Below, piece after piece: positions 36,108 through 49,100 of a stretch of 64,000 nucleotides of DNA (its first letter is position 1; each line of letters begins with the position of its first letter). The position numbers were made by a program, and so were the translations under genes. The DNA lies in the NCBI GenBank assembly GCA_019321725.1, contig JAGSPU010001569.1:1178001-1242000 (forward strand), read 5' to 3'. The DNA comes from Paulownia fortunei (lineage: Eukaryota; Streptophyta; Magnoliopsida; Lamiales; Paulowniaceae). The notes under the pieces are model-generated. The model worked only from the letters and a program-made list of their open reading frames with translations, was not told the DNA's origin and ran no database searches.

Positions 36108-36536
36108 TCATGTTTCAGTTAATAAAAGCTTTATGAAATGAGTTTTAGGTTCTCTTAAGATAGTTTATGCTTATGGCCATACAAATGATGCATGAGTATG
36201 ACACAAATAATTAATTAAAGACCAACAAGTTGAAAATGAAACCACATTAAATAAAGTGAGACTTTTATGGTACTTATTGTATTTTTTTTACCCTTCAACT
36301 TTTCATATCACAGGGTGCGTTATTATAATTTTAAAAGCACACTGTTTGCAACCACAATTTTAATTGAGTTTACTTTATTGATTTAGAAATTAATAACCTG
36401 CCCTTTCAAAATTTTAATTAATTCTTTTTTTATTATTTTCATTTGACAAGAAGGTGTTTGTCTTTTTATCATTTCACCAGAGATAAAAATAAAGGTGTAC
36501 CGGTGTACTTAGGGAGCCAGTGAAAATCAGAATTTT

Positions 36537-36566
36537 GGGGGTGGGGGGGTGGGTGGGGGGGGGGGG
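36537..36566. repeat. Poly-G tract
   Basis: About 27 of 30 bases are G, broken by three single Ts. It lies alone in gene-free AT-rich DNA. The remaining stretch 36,108-39,930 contains only AT-rich sequence with no supported gene. Confidence 0.9.
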
Positions 36567-39500
36567 CATTTCATTTCAAAAGAACACACGAGGCACAAAG
36601 GTCAGACTGCAGATATTTTAGGGATCTGTGAGGCCAAACAGCAAATTTATTTGTTATTTTCTAAATTAGAGTGGAAGATGCGATTTTATAATTTTTAACA
36701 TGAAAGAAAGACAATCGGTGGAGTGACCCAACTAAAATTCTCTAATAATTAAATTTATCAAATGTCAAAAATAATTGGTAAATGAATTGAGTGAATGATG
36801 TAAAAGTTAACTTATGAGATCTGTGTATTGAGTATTTATATTGATTGATTCTCGTAGGTGGTATTAGCTAGGGTCCAGATGTCATGATCAGATTGACTGA
36901 TACATCCATCGATCCGCTTTATCGACGATTGGAAACTCGGATCGACCCAAACTCATTATCTGGTCGAATCGAATTGAGATGAAAAATACATGAATTTTTA
37001 AATATTTTTAATATTTTAATAATATTTTTGAAAACTAATATAATTTTAATATTTGGTACATCAAAGTTATAATCTAAAATAGTTGCACACATCATTTGGC
37101 CAAATCAAAATTCGTCCAACTCCCAGTGCCAGCACCTATAGTATAAAGGCACTTGAATAATAAGCGATGTTTGATAGAATGGAAAGGTACTATAGTTTTA
37201 TCTTTAATGCATCAATATATCATTATTTAAAAAAAATAAACAAAAAAATATTGGAAAAACTATATATATCAATGCTTCTGATAATCGCAAATTGTTAAAC
37301 TTTTTAAAATTGAAACTAAATATACCTAGTTATTCCTTTCGAACTTGAGATTAATGAAAAATAAGAAAAATTTGTGATTGAGAAGTTGAAGAGTACGTTA
37401 AGACTTAATTATTAAGTTAAATTTATTGATGGTATAATTAAAATTGAACTATTAAAATTGAACTTAATATTAAATATTAATAAATTTGAAAATGTACATA
37501 TAGGAGGCGCAGTTTGATTTATTAAATCCTCAAACCGCCACCAAATCATACAAGATGATGTAATTTTAATTGACATTTTAAACTGTGATTTATGTAAAAA
37601 CTAGATAAAAATAATTTGGTGATGTACAATGCAACAAGAACAATTTTTCAAATTTGATACACAGCCCTTAAACAATTATACCTAATTTTGGGCCAATCTT
37701 TGAGCTACAAATCTACGACATGAACAAGTCACATTGGGCTTTTGGGCCTAAGTTCTGGGCTATTGAGACTTCTGAGCCCAGCGAACAAGCCGAACCCCAA
37801 GTCCAAACTCCCAACAACATAATAATTAAGAGTAATAATATAAGTAAATTTAAAAAAGAAAAATAAGAAAGTAGATGAACTCTTGAACATACGGACGGTT
37901 GTGGTGTGGCGGGTGGATAAGATTTGTCATCGTCATGCTTAATAATTGGTCTGATTGGGATTTTGCTATAATTTAATTTTAACTGGACAAGAATTTTGGC
38001 TGGACTTGGCATTGGAAATATGAAGATTTAATGGGCTTTTTTGGAAAGGAAGGTTTTGGATATATCTTTTATTTCTAGGCTTACATCAGCAATTTATTAA
38101 CTATCTATATTCAGCAAATTCTAAATTCAAACTTCTATTAAGATGCATTAATTAATATACCATGTTATTTGTTGATAAATGCTCACAATTTAGTTGTTAT
38201 TGAATTTATTTCTAAAAATGTAATTATTTTTTATTTTAGTACCTTAAAATTGAATACAAACTAAAATTTTCTTACTAACATGAATTGTAATATCCCACCT
38301 GAGAGGAAAATTGAAATATTTTATAAGTAAGTACAATAAATTTTTATAATAATTTGAGTTAATTATTTTTATAAAGCGAAAATCAAGTGTGAATTAATTT
38401 CTATTTCAACACATTATGCTGAAATCGCCTTTCAAACTCTAAATCTTTAAACACGAGACATAATAAATGGTATCATAGCGAACCACGTCACAAAATATAT
38501 CTATCAAATTGATGAAAGAATAAATTTAGTTTGTGACAGGGTTTTGCAACCTTTCACGTCAAAATTCGAAATGGACCCCTATTTGAGAGAAGTGCAGGTA
38601 GGTTAAAAGTTAAAAGTTATGGCATCGACTGATCAACATCAATATTTTGAAGTAATGTCCCAACCACAGGAGGAGAGAAATATGGTCCGGCAGAGCAGAT
38701 GTACACATGATTAACGGTATCAAATTAATGCCAACAATATAATTTTAATGCAGACATTAATGCAATTGCCATCATTATCAGTCTTAAATTCCTCACACGT
38801 CATCCTCAAAGTATTGTGGTAGCCAAGATAAGAATGACATGAATTCTGTTGTGCAATAAATATTTCTTATATAATATTTTGAAACCGAATTTCAAATTTT
38901 AAAACTTAATTTATTATGCAAATAAAATTTCATATTTTCAAATATCGAGTTTGAGATAGTATATTGGAGTATTATTATTACTTTATTAAACACCATATGT
39001 TTTATTCATAAAAAAGGAAAAAAGAAAGTTCAATAATTTTTTGCTTAGGTGGGCTACTTTTTCTCAATTATTGAAGGTATGGTTTATACTCTCCTTACGC
39101 TGCTTCCTTGTGCGACAAAGTCAAAATCTTCAACCGCTTTTTGAATTATTGAAGCTTAAGAGTCGTGAACATCAATATTTTATGTTGCTTCTAGTAATAA
39201 TATATCAAGTAAAGATAAAGAATGAAAAATTTTCTTATTAAATACTTACTAAAGATGCCTTATCAATACAAAGGTGTCAAACGACTTGTTATTTTATTTT
39301 TTTGGGTACTAATTCATAATAATTAAACATTCTAACTGTTTTTCTGTTCAATAAAAGAAAAAAACATTTTAAGGATTTTAAAATTTTTCTTTCCAACTTG
39401 TCTACGAATATCACAAATTATTTTTAAGAGATCAACAGAAACAAATTATTCTTGAGAGTCATGAACACATTATTAAATGACATTTTCCTCGATGTTGGTA

Positions 39501-39934
39501 AACAATTCCAGAATTCCGTACACAAAGGTGTCTTAATGTAGATTTCAAAAACTTTATAAAACAAATGAGTAAACTTAAACCCCTTAATAATCAATCCTCA
39601 TGATATTTTTAATAAATAGTAATGTACTAAACTTGACTGCCCATCTACAGTCTAGCATCTTAAGGGAGATTTAAAAACTTATAACCTTCAATTTTTTATG
39701 TTGCATTTTGTATGTATATATAATTAATTTTAAGTGTATATTTAATAAAATATTATATATATATATATGTATATGTATAAGATAGAATAGAAAATCATAA
39801 CAAAAAATCCAAAAAGGCTAAGCAGCTAATAAACTATTTGAAATTATTTTTGAACTTTAATTAAACTTGATTAATCTTTAATCATCATTTGAAATAAAAG
39901 CCCCCACCTCAAATTTGTCTCTCTTAGGAAAGAC

Positions 39935-40003
39935 AAGAAGCAAGTCAATCTTGCATACTCCACTTTTCCTACAAAGAAGCAAGTCAATCTTGCATACTCC
40001 ACT
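39935..40003. repeat. 39-bp tandem duplication upstream of kinase
   Basis: A 30-bp block beginning 'aagaagcaagtcaatcttgc' occurs at 39,935 and again, unchanged, at 39,974. It is about 510 bp upstream of the kinase ATG and may lie in its promoter or leader. Confidence 0.85.
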
Positions 40004-40513
40004 AAGGTCTAAAAAAGGCTTCTTTATATATGATGACCCCCCAAACCACAGAAATAGACTTGGCTGAATAAAATCCACCAACCTCGAAATTCCATTTTCC
40101 ATGCTGATCGGCATCAAGATTGCTTCTTTTTGTGCTTTTTCCCACCAAGATCTCCTCTTTTTGTGTCTTTTGCTCACTTTTTAATCAAGAACACCTGGTT
40201 TAAACTTTAAAGAGAGAGAAACACAGAAACACAGAAACAGAAAGAGTTGGAAAATTCAGAAGGTACTGGTATGGTTGGCGGCTGACACCTAACTTTAGGA
40301 AGAGGAAACAAGAAAATTCAGAGGATTCACATTAGATCTGAGGCCGGTAAAGAAGTTTGGTTCATTTCATCTTGGCCCCGAGCTGAGCAAGTTGTTTTTT
40401 CTTTGTGCATGTGTTAGGAGAAAAAAAAAAGGAAATCTTGAGGTTTGGCTTCGAACTTGTGAGCTATAACAAGAATTTGAGCTTTATTTTTGGAGGATTT
40501 TTTTGAAATTTAG

Positions 40514-40627
40514 ATGGGGATCTGCTTGAGCAACCAGATAAAGGCTGAGAGCCCTTTTCATACTGGTACAGTTATATTCTGAAATCTTTCGCTTTCTTCA
40601 TGTATTGAATTGAAGTGGAGAAAATAC

Positions 40628-40658
<31 letters not shown>

Positions 40659-43600
40659 ATTTTTTTTGGCTGAGAAATGAAGCATAAGTATGAAATATTT
40701 TCTTCCTTTACTTTTTTTTGAAGATGTTTTAGTTTTCTGCTAAGGGAATTCTAACCAATGTTAAAATATTGTTGATTTGTTTTCTGATGCTAAACTAGAA
40801 TTTCTGACAGCTCTATGAAGTACGAACCTGTTTGTTCATGGTATTGGTCATTTACTTTGTCAATTACATCATCTATACCATCCAGTAGTGTGCCTTAATT
40901 GCTTATTGCTTAGTATGATTGGAATCCTGAAGCTGGAACTAAAGTTAAGCTATTATGTCCTCTGCATTTGTGGTATTGCAATTTTGCCGAGTACTAAGCT
41001 GCCAAATATATGCAATCTACCCAGAAAAGCCCAATGATTGAGTATCGAAGACTGCCATAGCTGCATGCTAGATTTTCTCTTAGATGGTTTTCTATTTGTA
41101 GGCAGCTAATATCCAATATGTCCCGTGTATCATATGCGTGTGAAAAATATACATACCTCCAAGGCTTTTTCAAATTGATTTAGCAGTGATCAGTGCTGAT
41201 AGTCTTCAATTTTTGCTATACAATCTCATTAATTCCTCTCATGTTTTGACCCTGCTGGCTAATGGACATAGGTATGACTTCTTCTAAAATGGTCAGTGGA
41301 GATGGGACCGAGTTAAGTAATTCAAGCGGCAAGACATCTTCTGCATCGTACCTCCAACTCCTAGAACTGAAGGTGAAATATTGCAGTCCTCCAACTTGAA
41401 AAGCTTCACCTTCAGTGATCTTAGGGCAGCCACAAGAAACTTTCGTCCGACAGTGTGTTAGGGGAAGGAGGTTTTGGTTCTGTTTTCAAAGGATGGATTG
41501 ATGAACATTCACATGTAGCATCAAGGCCTGGTTCTAGTATGGTGGTAGCTGTTAAGAGGCTAAACCAAGAGGGGTGGCAGGGACACAAGGAATGGTTGGT
41601 ATGTATAAATATTCAACTTTATAACCTTTATGAATTTTCCCAGGAGTTAGTCAATTTTGTTGTTTGAACTTTGTAGTAGTACATCCAGATGCACAGTGTA
41701 AAATGCGTCGCCATTAATGCCTATAATTTAGTAAGAAACTAGTGTTGCAGAGAAATGTCATGGTGGCAGTAGCATGTTAGACACTTCAATTTTCTTTACC
41801 ATTAAGCTTCATTTTTTGACATAGGCAGACTTGTCTGGCCAGAGCATTATTGTCACCTGATTTTACTTAGTATATGACGACATAAATCAGAGAAATTGAA
41901 AAAAATCTATTAGTTGCAGCGAGGAATGCTTCTAATTACAACACTGATGATATAAAAGATATGGTGTCTTGTAAATAATACTATTGCCCTGGTGGCAAAA
42001 CATGCATGAGGGTTAGCTTGTTTTGTTTCATGTGTAAATTTACATTTCTATTGATATGCTTCTTTTGGATTCACAGGCTGAAATCAACTATCTAGGGCAG
42101 GTCCGGCATCCTAATCTTGTAAAGTTAATTGGTTACTGCTTAGAGGATGAACACAGACTTTTGGTCTACGAGTTCATGCCAAAGGGTAGCATGGAGAATC
42201 ATCTATTCAGGAGTGAGTTCAGCCTAACCTGCTAGGGATAGGCTAATATAATCTTTATAAATTTAGCTTGCTGTTATTGGATTATATGTACTCTACAAAT
42301 TTTTGCCCACTTGAAACTCTAATGATAGAGTGATTCCATGTTGAACTAGGGGATCTTACTTCCAGCCACTTTCCTGGAGCCTAAGAATGAAAATTGCTCT
42401 TGGTGCTGCAAGGGGCCTTGCCTATCTTCATAGTGCCGAAATAAAAGTAATTTACCGGGACTTCAAGACTTCTAATATCCTGCTTGATTCGGTATGTATA
42501 TTCAGAAGGATATGCTGCTTTGCTTCAGAAGTATCATTAGAATTTACCCCTTCTCTGATATATTTACAGTTTATATTCATTTTCAGAGATTGGTTTGTTA
42601 TCCTGACTGCTCTTTGTGCTTCTTAACTCACAGAACTACAATGCCAAACTTTCTGATTTTGGGTTGGCCAGGGACGGGCCAACTGATGATAAGAGTCATG
42701 TTTCTACTCGAGTCATGGGAACTTATGGATATGCCGCTCCGGAGTATCTATCCACAGGTATAGAGGACACGTAATTTCCTCCTTAAATTCATTAAGCAAC
42801 ATAGCTGGTTTTGCATCCATGCTCGTTGACTGTGATCGATGCTTTGTAATCCATAATTGACATAATTGATCTTGCTAGAAGGAAATACTTATGCTGTTGT
42901 TTCTCCCAAAAAATTGTTAAACTTATTTACCTCCAAATCTCTATTTTGCGCTTTCCTCAAGGGTTCAGCATCATTTGATGCCATTCATCAAGTACTTGAA
43001 AGATGGTGGCTATTAAAGTTGGGTAACTGTAATCACCTAGAGCTTTAAGTAATAAATGTTGAGATTTGTATTGCATCCTTTTGTGTATCTTTGTTTTTTA
43101 GTTTTATGAAAATGTGAATCTTCAGCATTAAGAACTTTTGCTGCTGTAACTTATTCTGCTCGGCTGCTTTAAGTGCCATTTAGAAAATTTATTTTCAAAT
43201 CCCCCAGGACATTCCCATTGTCATCTTCAATGAGATCCCTTGGGAATGTTCATACCTTCTTTTGAAATCAGAAGAAAGCAAAGTCTTCGTAAGCCGAAGT
43301 GTCTTTCCAGTGCAAAAGCAAATAGATATTGGGTTACTATGCAATTGCTTCCAAAATGGCATGTGACTGACTGGTGACTGGCGAGAAACATTAGCCCTTT
43401 TCCCTGGCTTTATGATTTAGTGAATTTATTAGTTTATACCACGTCAAGTAGCAATATTTTTTCTTTATCGGTTGATGATACTTCTTGTCCTAATTAACCA
43501 GATTTTCCTTTGTGGTAGGTCATTTAACTGCCAAGAGCGATGTATACAGCTTTGGTGTGGTTCTCCTGGAGATTTTAACTGGAAAGAAAGCAATAGACAA

Positions 43601-44012
43601 GAATCGTCCAACAGGGGAACATAATCTGGTTGAATGGGCAAAACCTTACCTGACCAACAAACGCAGAATTTTTCGTGTTTTGGATACCCGCCTTGAAGGC
43701 CAGTATTCAGTGGGTCAAGCTGTAAAGGCAGCTAACCTTGCTCTTCAATGCCTGTGCATGGATGCCAGGTCAAGGCCTAATATGGATGAGGTTGTAACAG
43801 ATTTAGAGCAGCTTCAGGATTCAAAGGACACTTCAAAAAAAGATCAGAAGGATTATCGGCTAAAACGGAATACCCAATCAAATGGAGGACCTAGGCCCTG
43901 CAGGAGCAGTGCTGAAGAAACACGAACAGCAACAGCTTATCCCAGACCTTCGCGTATGCATAAACTTCTTTGGTTTAGTTGTGAACTTATTGCCCGAGTG
44001 CAGGAGAAATAG
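40514..44012 (+). CDS. APK1/PBL-type receptor-like cytoplasmic kinase
   Basis: RLCK-VII protein kinase closest in memory to Arabidopsis PBL9/PBL10 (APK1). These kinases relay signals from membrane receptors. Exons: 40,514-40,565; 41,272-41,598; 42,077-42,212; 42,350-42,491; 42,634-42,757; 43,519-44,012. The N-terminus MGICLS has Gly2 and Cys4 for myristoylation and palmitoylation, hence the plasma membrane. Kinase marks in order: [22 protein letters not shown] (lysine), [41 protein letters not shown]. Three single-G losses break the frame: about 41,368 (TCGTACC), about 41,448 (CCGACAG) and 42,350 (start of exon 4). With them restored the total is about 425 residues. A further C loss near 43,953 is suspected; it would end the protein at 43,963 (PRPS..YA, about 409 residues), nearer the usual length. 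Confidence 0.93.
40630..40660. repeat. (TTA)n microsatellite in kinase intron 1
   Basis: About ten TTA repeats near the start of the first intron. Confidence 0.9.
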
Positions 44013-44819
44013 TGTGTTTTTTTACCTATATTTCTGACGCCTGTACAGGTTTTTTTCTTTTTATATTCTGTAATGCATGCATTTGTAACCTATAGAGTTA
44101 ATGAGCCGCTTTCCAGTTTTGATGATTTTCATGCTGTCTGGAAAATGTTCTAAGATCTTTTAGCTCTGATTTCGGCTATCTGGGAATTGTAATTTTGTCC
44201 AAAAATCAAGATTTTGATGTTGGCTTTTGCTTATTTATCTCAAGAATTCTAATTTAATATGTGTGTGTGTGATGTGTTGTTTGCTCTAGCATCGTTACGC
44301 ATTTGCCTCCTTTTCTAAAGTAGTTATATTATCAACTTTTCCTCTTTTCTTTTATGATTATAAAAATCTTCCCTCTAAATTTATTATATTTACCAAACGA
44401 CCCCTTCCGTTGGTATATTAGACATAAAATGATGGCATCAGCAAAAAATCACAAAACTATCTATTTTGTCCATAACCCACTGTTCTTAGATTTTGCTGAC
44501 CAAAATAACCTATCTGAGATTTGAAACTTATAAATGGTGTATATAAATCAGACACAAAACGAGAGAAAATGTAATAAAATATTGTTAAAAATATAAGATA
44601 TATGGGTAAAAACTAGTCGCCTGATTCACAAATTAATTAATTGTGGCTATTTTTTGGCCCTCTCAAAATATATGGTAATTAACAATCATTCTTTCATTTG
44701 TCACATTAAGAGAAGACTTGCTAAAGTAATTTTTTACTGCTACGAGATTGAAATATATTTTTTTTCCGAAAAAGGTGCCTTTAAAAATATTCATCTTAAT
44801 TTTACACATTAAAGTAATT

Positions 44820-45230
44820 AAAAACTTCTCTATTTTTTTTTTCTTTTTCTCTCGTTTTTCTTCTGTTTTTTTATTTTCTTTCTTTTAATTCTTTTTTCCT
44901 TTTTTCGATAATAACTTTTCTTCTTCTTTTTAAGGTGGAAACAGATGAGGAAGGGATGGAAAGTAGGAAGAAACAGAGTATGCGATGGGCATAATGTCAT
45001 TTCAAGACTTCGGTTTGGATTTTTTACATGAAGCAAACCTAAAAGAGCAATTTTTGTAATATAAAAGAAGAATAGGGAGGAATTGATAATTTAATTATTT
45101 TGTTGTGGAGGTAAATGCAACTAACCCATTAAACTTTTGTCAGGATAGAAAGTTCTTCACAGGGTTCCATAGACTTTTCTTTTCTTCTTCTACTTTTCTT
45201 TTCTTTCTTTCTTTCTTTTTTTTTTTGTGT
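44820..45230. other. Pyrimidine-rich gene-free stretch
   Basis: Between the kinase and the tRNA the + strand has long T and CT runs (44,830-44,940 and 45,175-45,228). Open frames on the other strand here are lysine/arginine-only artefacts. No gene is supported from about 44,100 to 45,710. Confidence 0.6.
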
Positions 45231-45714
45231 GTGCATTATCTCAACTTTGTTACATTTGCATAATGACAGAAGCAGGTCGGCCAAATCTGACTATGGTTCA
45301 TGTTTGAACTTCAACAGGGGTTCTCTAAAGATGAGGAGAAATAAAAAGAGCAAGAAAAGGTCATTGGTCAACAACAACAATATTCATATTCTACAAATCA
45401 GGTTCAAGTAGTATTATTATAATGCATGAGTTTGAGGTGAAACATCACATCAGTTGAAATTTGAGGCATGAAATTAGTCTTAGCCCCAAGAGAATTCTGG
45501 GGTCCAAGTGGGATTAGTTGAAGAATAATATAATCTTCCAATTGCAATCATGGTGATTGGGGAGTCACCGATAATGTGATGGAAATTCAGAAAAAGTGAC
45601 AAACATTTGTTGTGCCGCTGACTGAATGCATCTGAATCCACAAAACAAAATGAAGTCTTCATTCAATTTTCTTTTCTAAGTTATTAGATAATGTTTTATT
45701 ACTATCATCATAGA

Positions 45715-45787
45715 GCCGTCTTAGCTCAGCCGGTAGAGCGCGTGGCTTTTAACCACGTGGTCGTGGGTTCGATTCCCACAGACGGCG
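45715..45787 (+). tRNA. tRNA-Lys (anticodon TTT)
   Basis: Full cloverleaf: acceptor GCCGTCT / AGACGGC with discriminator G, D arm GCTC..GAGC with the A-box TAGCTCAGCCGG, anticodon stem CGTGG / CCACG around loop CTTTTAA (anticodon TTT), variable TGGTC, T arm GTGGG TTCGATT CCCAC (B-box). No intron, no encoded CCA. A TTTTT at 45,795-45,799 is a suitable RNA polymerase III terminator. It is a nuclear tRNA decoding AAA/AAG lysine codons. Confidence 0.98.
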
Positions 45788-45794
45788 ATATTGG

Positions 45795-45799
45795 TTTTT
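45795..45799 (+). terminator. Pol III terminator of tRNA-Lys
   Basis: Five Ts begin eight bases after the mature 3' end. Confidence 0.8.
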
Positions 45800-45813
45800 A
45801 TGTATTTGGGGTT

Positions 45814-46080
45814 GATTTGGGCCTGGGTTATATGGAATGGTAAAGTTTGTCTTTACTGGATTAGGCCCATGTGCACCAGTTAAGTCACATTTTATCATTG
45901 TGATGTCTAAAAGCAAATTTGATTTGGGCCTGGGTATATGGAATGAAAAAGGTTGGTTCTTTTTTGCGACTGATTTGGGCTTGGGTTATATGGAAATGAA
46001 AAAGGTTTATACTTTCTGTATTAGGCCCATCTGCACCAGTTAAATTCCATTTTATCTTTGTGATGTCTAAAAGCAAATTT
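45814..46080. repeat. Imperfect tandem duplication after the tRNA
   Basis: A block of about 105 bp running from 'gatttgggcctgggttatat' through 'ttaggcccatgtgcaccag' to 'gtgatgtctaaaagcaaatt' (45,814-45,918) recurs at 45,972-46,080. A third partial start lies at 45,919. The copies differ by scattered substitutions and small gaps. Non-coding as far as I can see. Confidence 0.8.
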
Positions 46081-46139
46081 CCATGTATAAGGTCTACATC
46101 GTAGATTCCATATTGTTCTTGTTGTTGGTTGGGCCACAT

Positions 46140-49100
46140 TAAGACTCCTGTTCTAAATAATTAATTGTGCTTGGGCTTTAATTTTCTCTTCACTGTACTT
46201 TTTGCTTTGTACGCTTTCATTTGTGTGAATTGAAATAAGATGTTGAAATTTTAGTAACTTCTCAAATGATAAGAATTTGCGCTTTAATTTTTAATACTTT
46301 CCCATTTTCGCATCAAAACCCAAGGATAAACTCATTTAATTTGTTCAAGAAAAGAAAATTTGTAAGGTTGATATAATAGAGATTAGCCTATTTGCATATG
46401 TCAATAGTGGGCATAAAGGCCTAAATGCTTGGATCATACCAAACCCTTGAGGCCCAAAGAGAAGAACTATGGGCTGCAGTTGACAACTAAATGTATTGGG
46501 CCTTTGGGAGATGTTTCACCTGTATGATTTCATGCATCACACCAAAGGTTCTGTATTCCGCATCAGAGAATTTTACGTGCACCAAGCAAAATTTTTGTAT
46601 TACAAGATCTTGGAATTAAAAAATGCTCACTAAAATGATTAAAGACAAATACCCGGAATCCATATTAGATTGGTGTTAAAACAACCAATTAGTTTTTTTG
46701 GTCCTCTCAAGAAACTAATGGTATCCAATTAGTTACTCTAAATCAAGTTACAAGTGTAAACGAGGTGTATCCACAATACATAAAAATTGTGTCCAATTAT
46801 AATTAGCTCAGAATAACTAGTTCCCAAAACACTGAAAACACCTACCATCTATATATATATACACATACAAACACACACACATGTGTGTGTGTTTGGGGGT
46901 GGGGGGGGGGTGTTCAAAGTTTTAAAACAAGGTGTGGAATAATATCCTCACCCAAAGAAGCACTTGAGCCACCATTACATCAATACATATATAATATGTT
47001 TTTGTTTTGAGTCAAAAGAGAATTTATTCTTTATCACCACAAACCCCATATGCTATTGATTTGCAAAGGCAAAAGTGTTTTTCAAAAGTCAAAAGGAATT
47101 CACCATGGTTGGAAAAGGCGCTTCTTTTTCCATGTTTAATCTTCAGACACTGATACATTGGTAATTGAGTTAATTTTTTGTTTTGTTCCAGCCAAAAGAT
47201 TGCACTTTCTTTTCTCCACACACTTATGTAAAAGAATGGTTTTCTTCTTGAAAGGTATAGATTCTACTTTGAGGCCTTTTAGTTCTTGATAAAACTATCC
47301 TGATAGAATCCTAAGCCCATGAGCAGATAGCCGCCACTCAAAAAAAATAAAAAGAAAAAATTGCAGCCCAGATATTTTTTTCCCAAGTAGCTTTGAATGA
47401 AGTACATATTCTTTGGATTATACAAAATTTCAATTGAGAAATGAAAGATTTTGGCATAAACTCAAGTTGCAAAAATTATGCAACTCTATTCCCTTAGAAC
47501 CACACAACTTGCCTTGCTATTATTATTCATTTCAAAGTTGAGACAAACATGAAGCACTTGGTAAGAATTAAGGGGCAAAATTGTAGGATGAGAATAATTA
47601 ATCCTGCATTTTCTTGACACAGAAGCCTTTCAACTTTCAAAGACTACCTCCAGGAATGTACAATCAAAAGGAGAGAATCATAGTTATGAGATTTTACTTT
47701 ATGAATGGATGATAGATAAGAAAGCGAGTGGTCCTCTTTTAGGCTATAAATATCTATATATATTTTCATTGTTTTCTCACCGAAAGACTACTTCGTCATC
47801 AAAGATAAGGTATAAATCCCATTCTCTCTCTCTCTCTCTCTTTTTTTTTTCTTTAGAGTACAATCTTAGCAGATTTAGCTCTGGTCAAATACTAGTTTGT
47901 GTCATCTATCTGAAAATAGTTATCATTTAGGCAAAATAATAAAGAAAAGGAAAGTTAAAGCATTATATTATTTAATTAGGAAGAACTCCTTTTTTCCACA
48001 AACAAAAAGGTGAGGAAAACCAGTGAAAATAATTATTTGCTCGTCTCTTTGGGCTCTCACACAGCCATCCACTGACTAATTCTCATTTTTCTCTTTAACA
48101 ATTAAAAGAGAATAAAGCTCAAACTAAAGAATGGACATAAGCAATTAATGCCACTTGAGGGGTATTTGTAGAATCGTAGACAACTTCTTTTTTAAGTTTA
48201 GATGAGGCAGTCAATTTGAATTCAGACGAACCGACATATCAACAGCGTTATCAGCTTCAGAACCGACAGCGGCATGAAAAATTACTATTACTTTTACCAC
48301 AGGTTTTTCCAATAGCAGAAAATTAGTTGTTGATACGTTAATTTATAAAAACATAAATTTCATGTATATATTCATTAAAATTTTAAAATTTGTTCCTTAA
48401 AAGTAGTTAAATTGTCTTTTACATTGCTGACAAAAATTAAGAAATATCCATAAAATTATTAATTAAGCTTAGGTACATTGTAAGGAAATTTCCACCAGAT
48501 TTTTGCTTCTGCTGCATAAAGTTTATTAAATGTAATTGTGTAAATAATGTGGTAGGGCAGAAGGAAAAAAAACAGTAGAAATTAAATTGAACAACCCAAA
48601 AAAATAACTGGTATTAAAAAGAGTAGTACATCACAACTCAACGCCAGTAGAGCAGCACATGAAATTCTGCATGTCCACAGCTTCTCTGATTTTTGGGCCC
48701 AATTTACACCTTCCAATCAAATCAACCAAGTGTAAACGGCACCACAGGTTATTCACGGCTTCAAATTTATTGCCTTATGAATGATGAGCAATAGGCAGTA
48801 AATTGGAGTTTGGTATTATTTTAATAATAGTTGGGCATGGGCATTGGCAATGTACCAGTATTTACATTTGTAAAAACCAGAGAAACTTGGAAAGTGACTA
48901 CACCAAAGTCAACTTTAGAGTGCATTCTGCCATTCTTGCACGCTTATGTTTGGATTTTGTGCATGGAAATGGAAGTGGAATGAAGATTCTTGGGATATCC
49001 AGCCCTGAGAAATCTTTTCTTTCCCAAAGTAGATCATGGAATCAATCAGAAAATCGAGGTTTAAGTTAATTCTTTCTAGCCGTGGGGAATTGGGTGTTTT

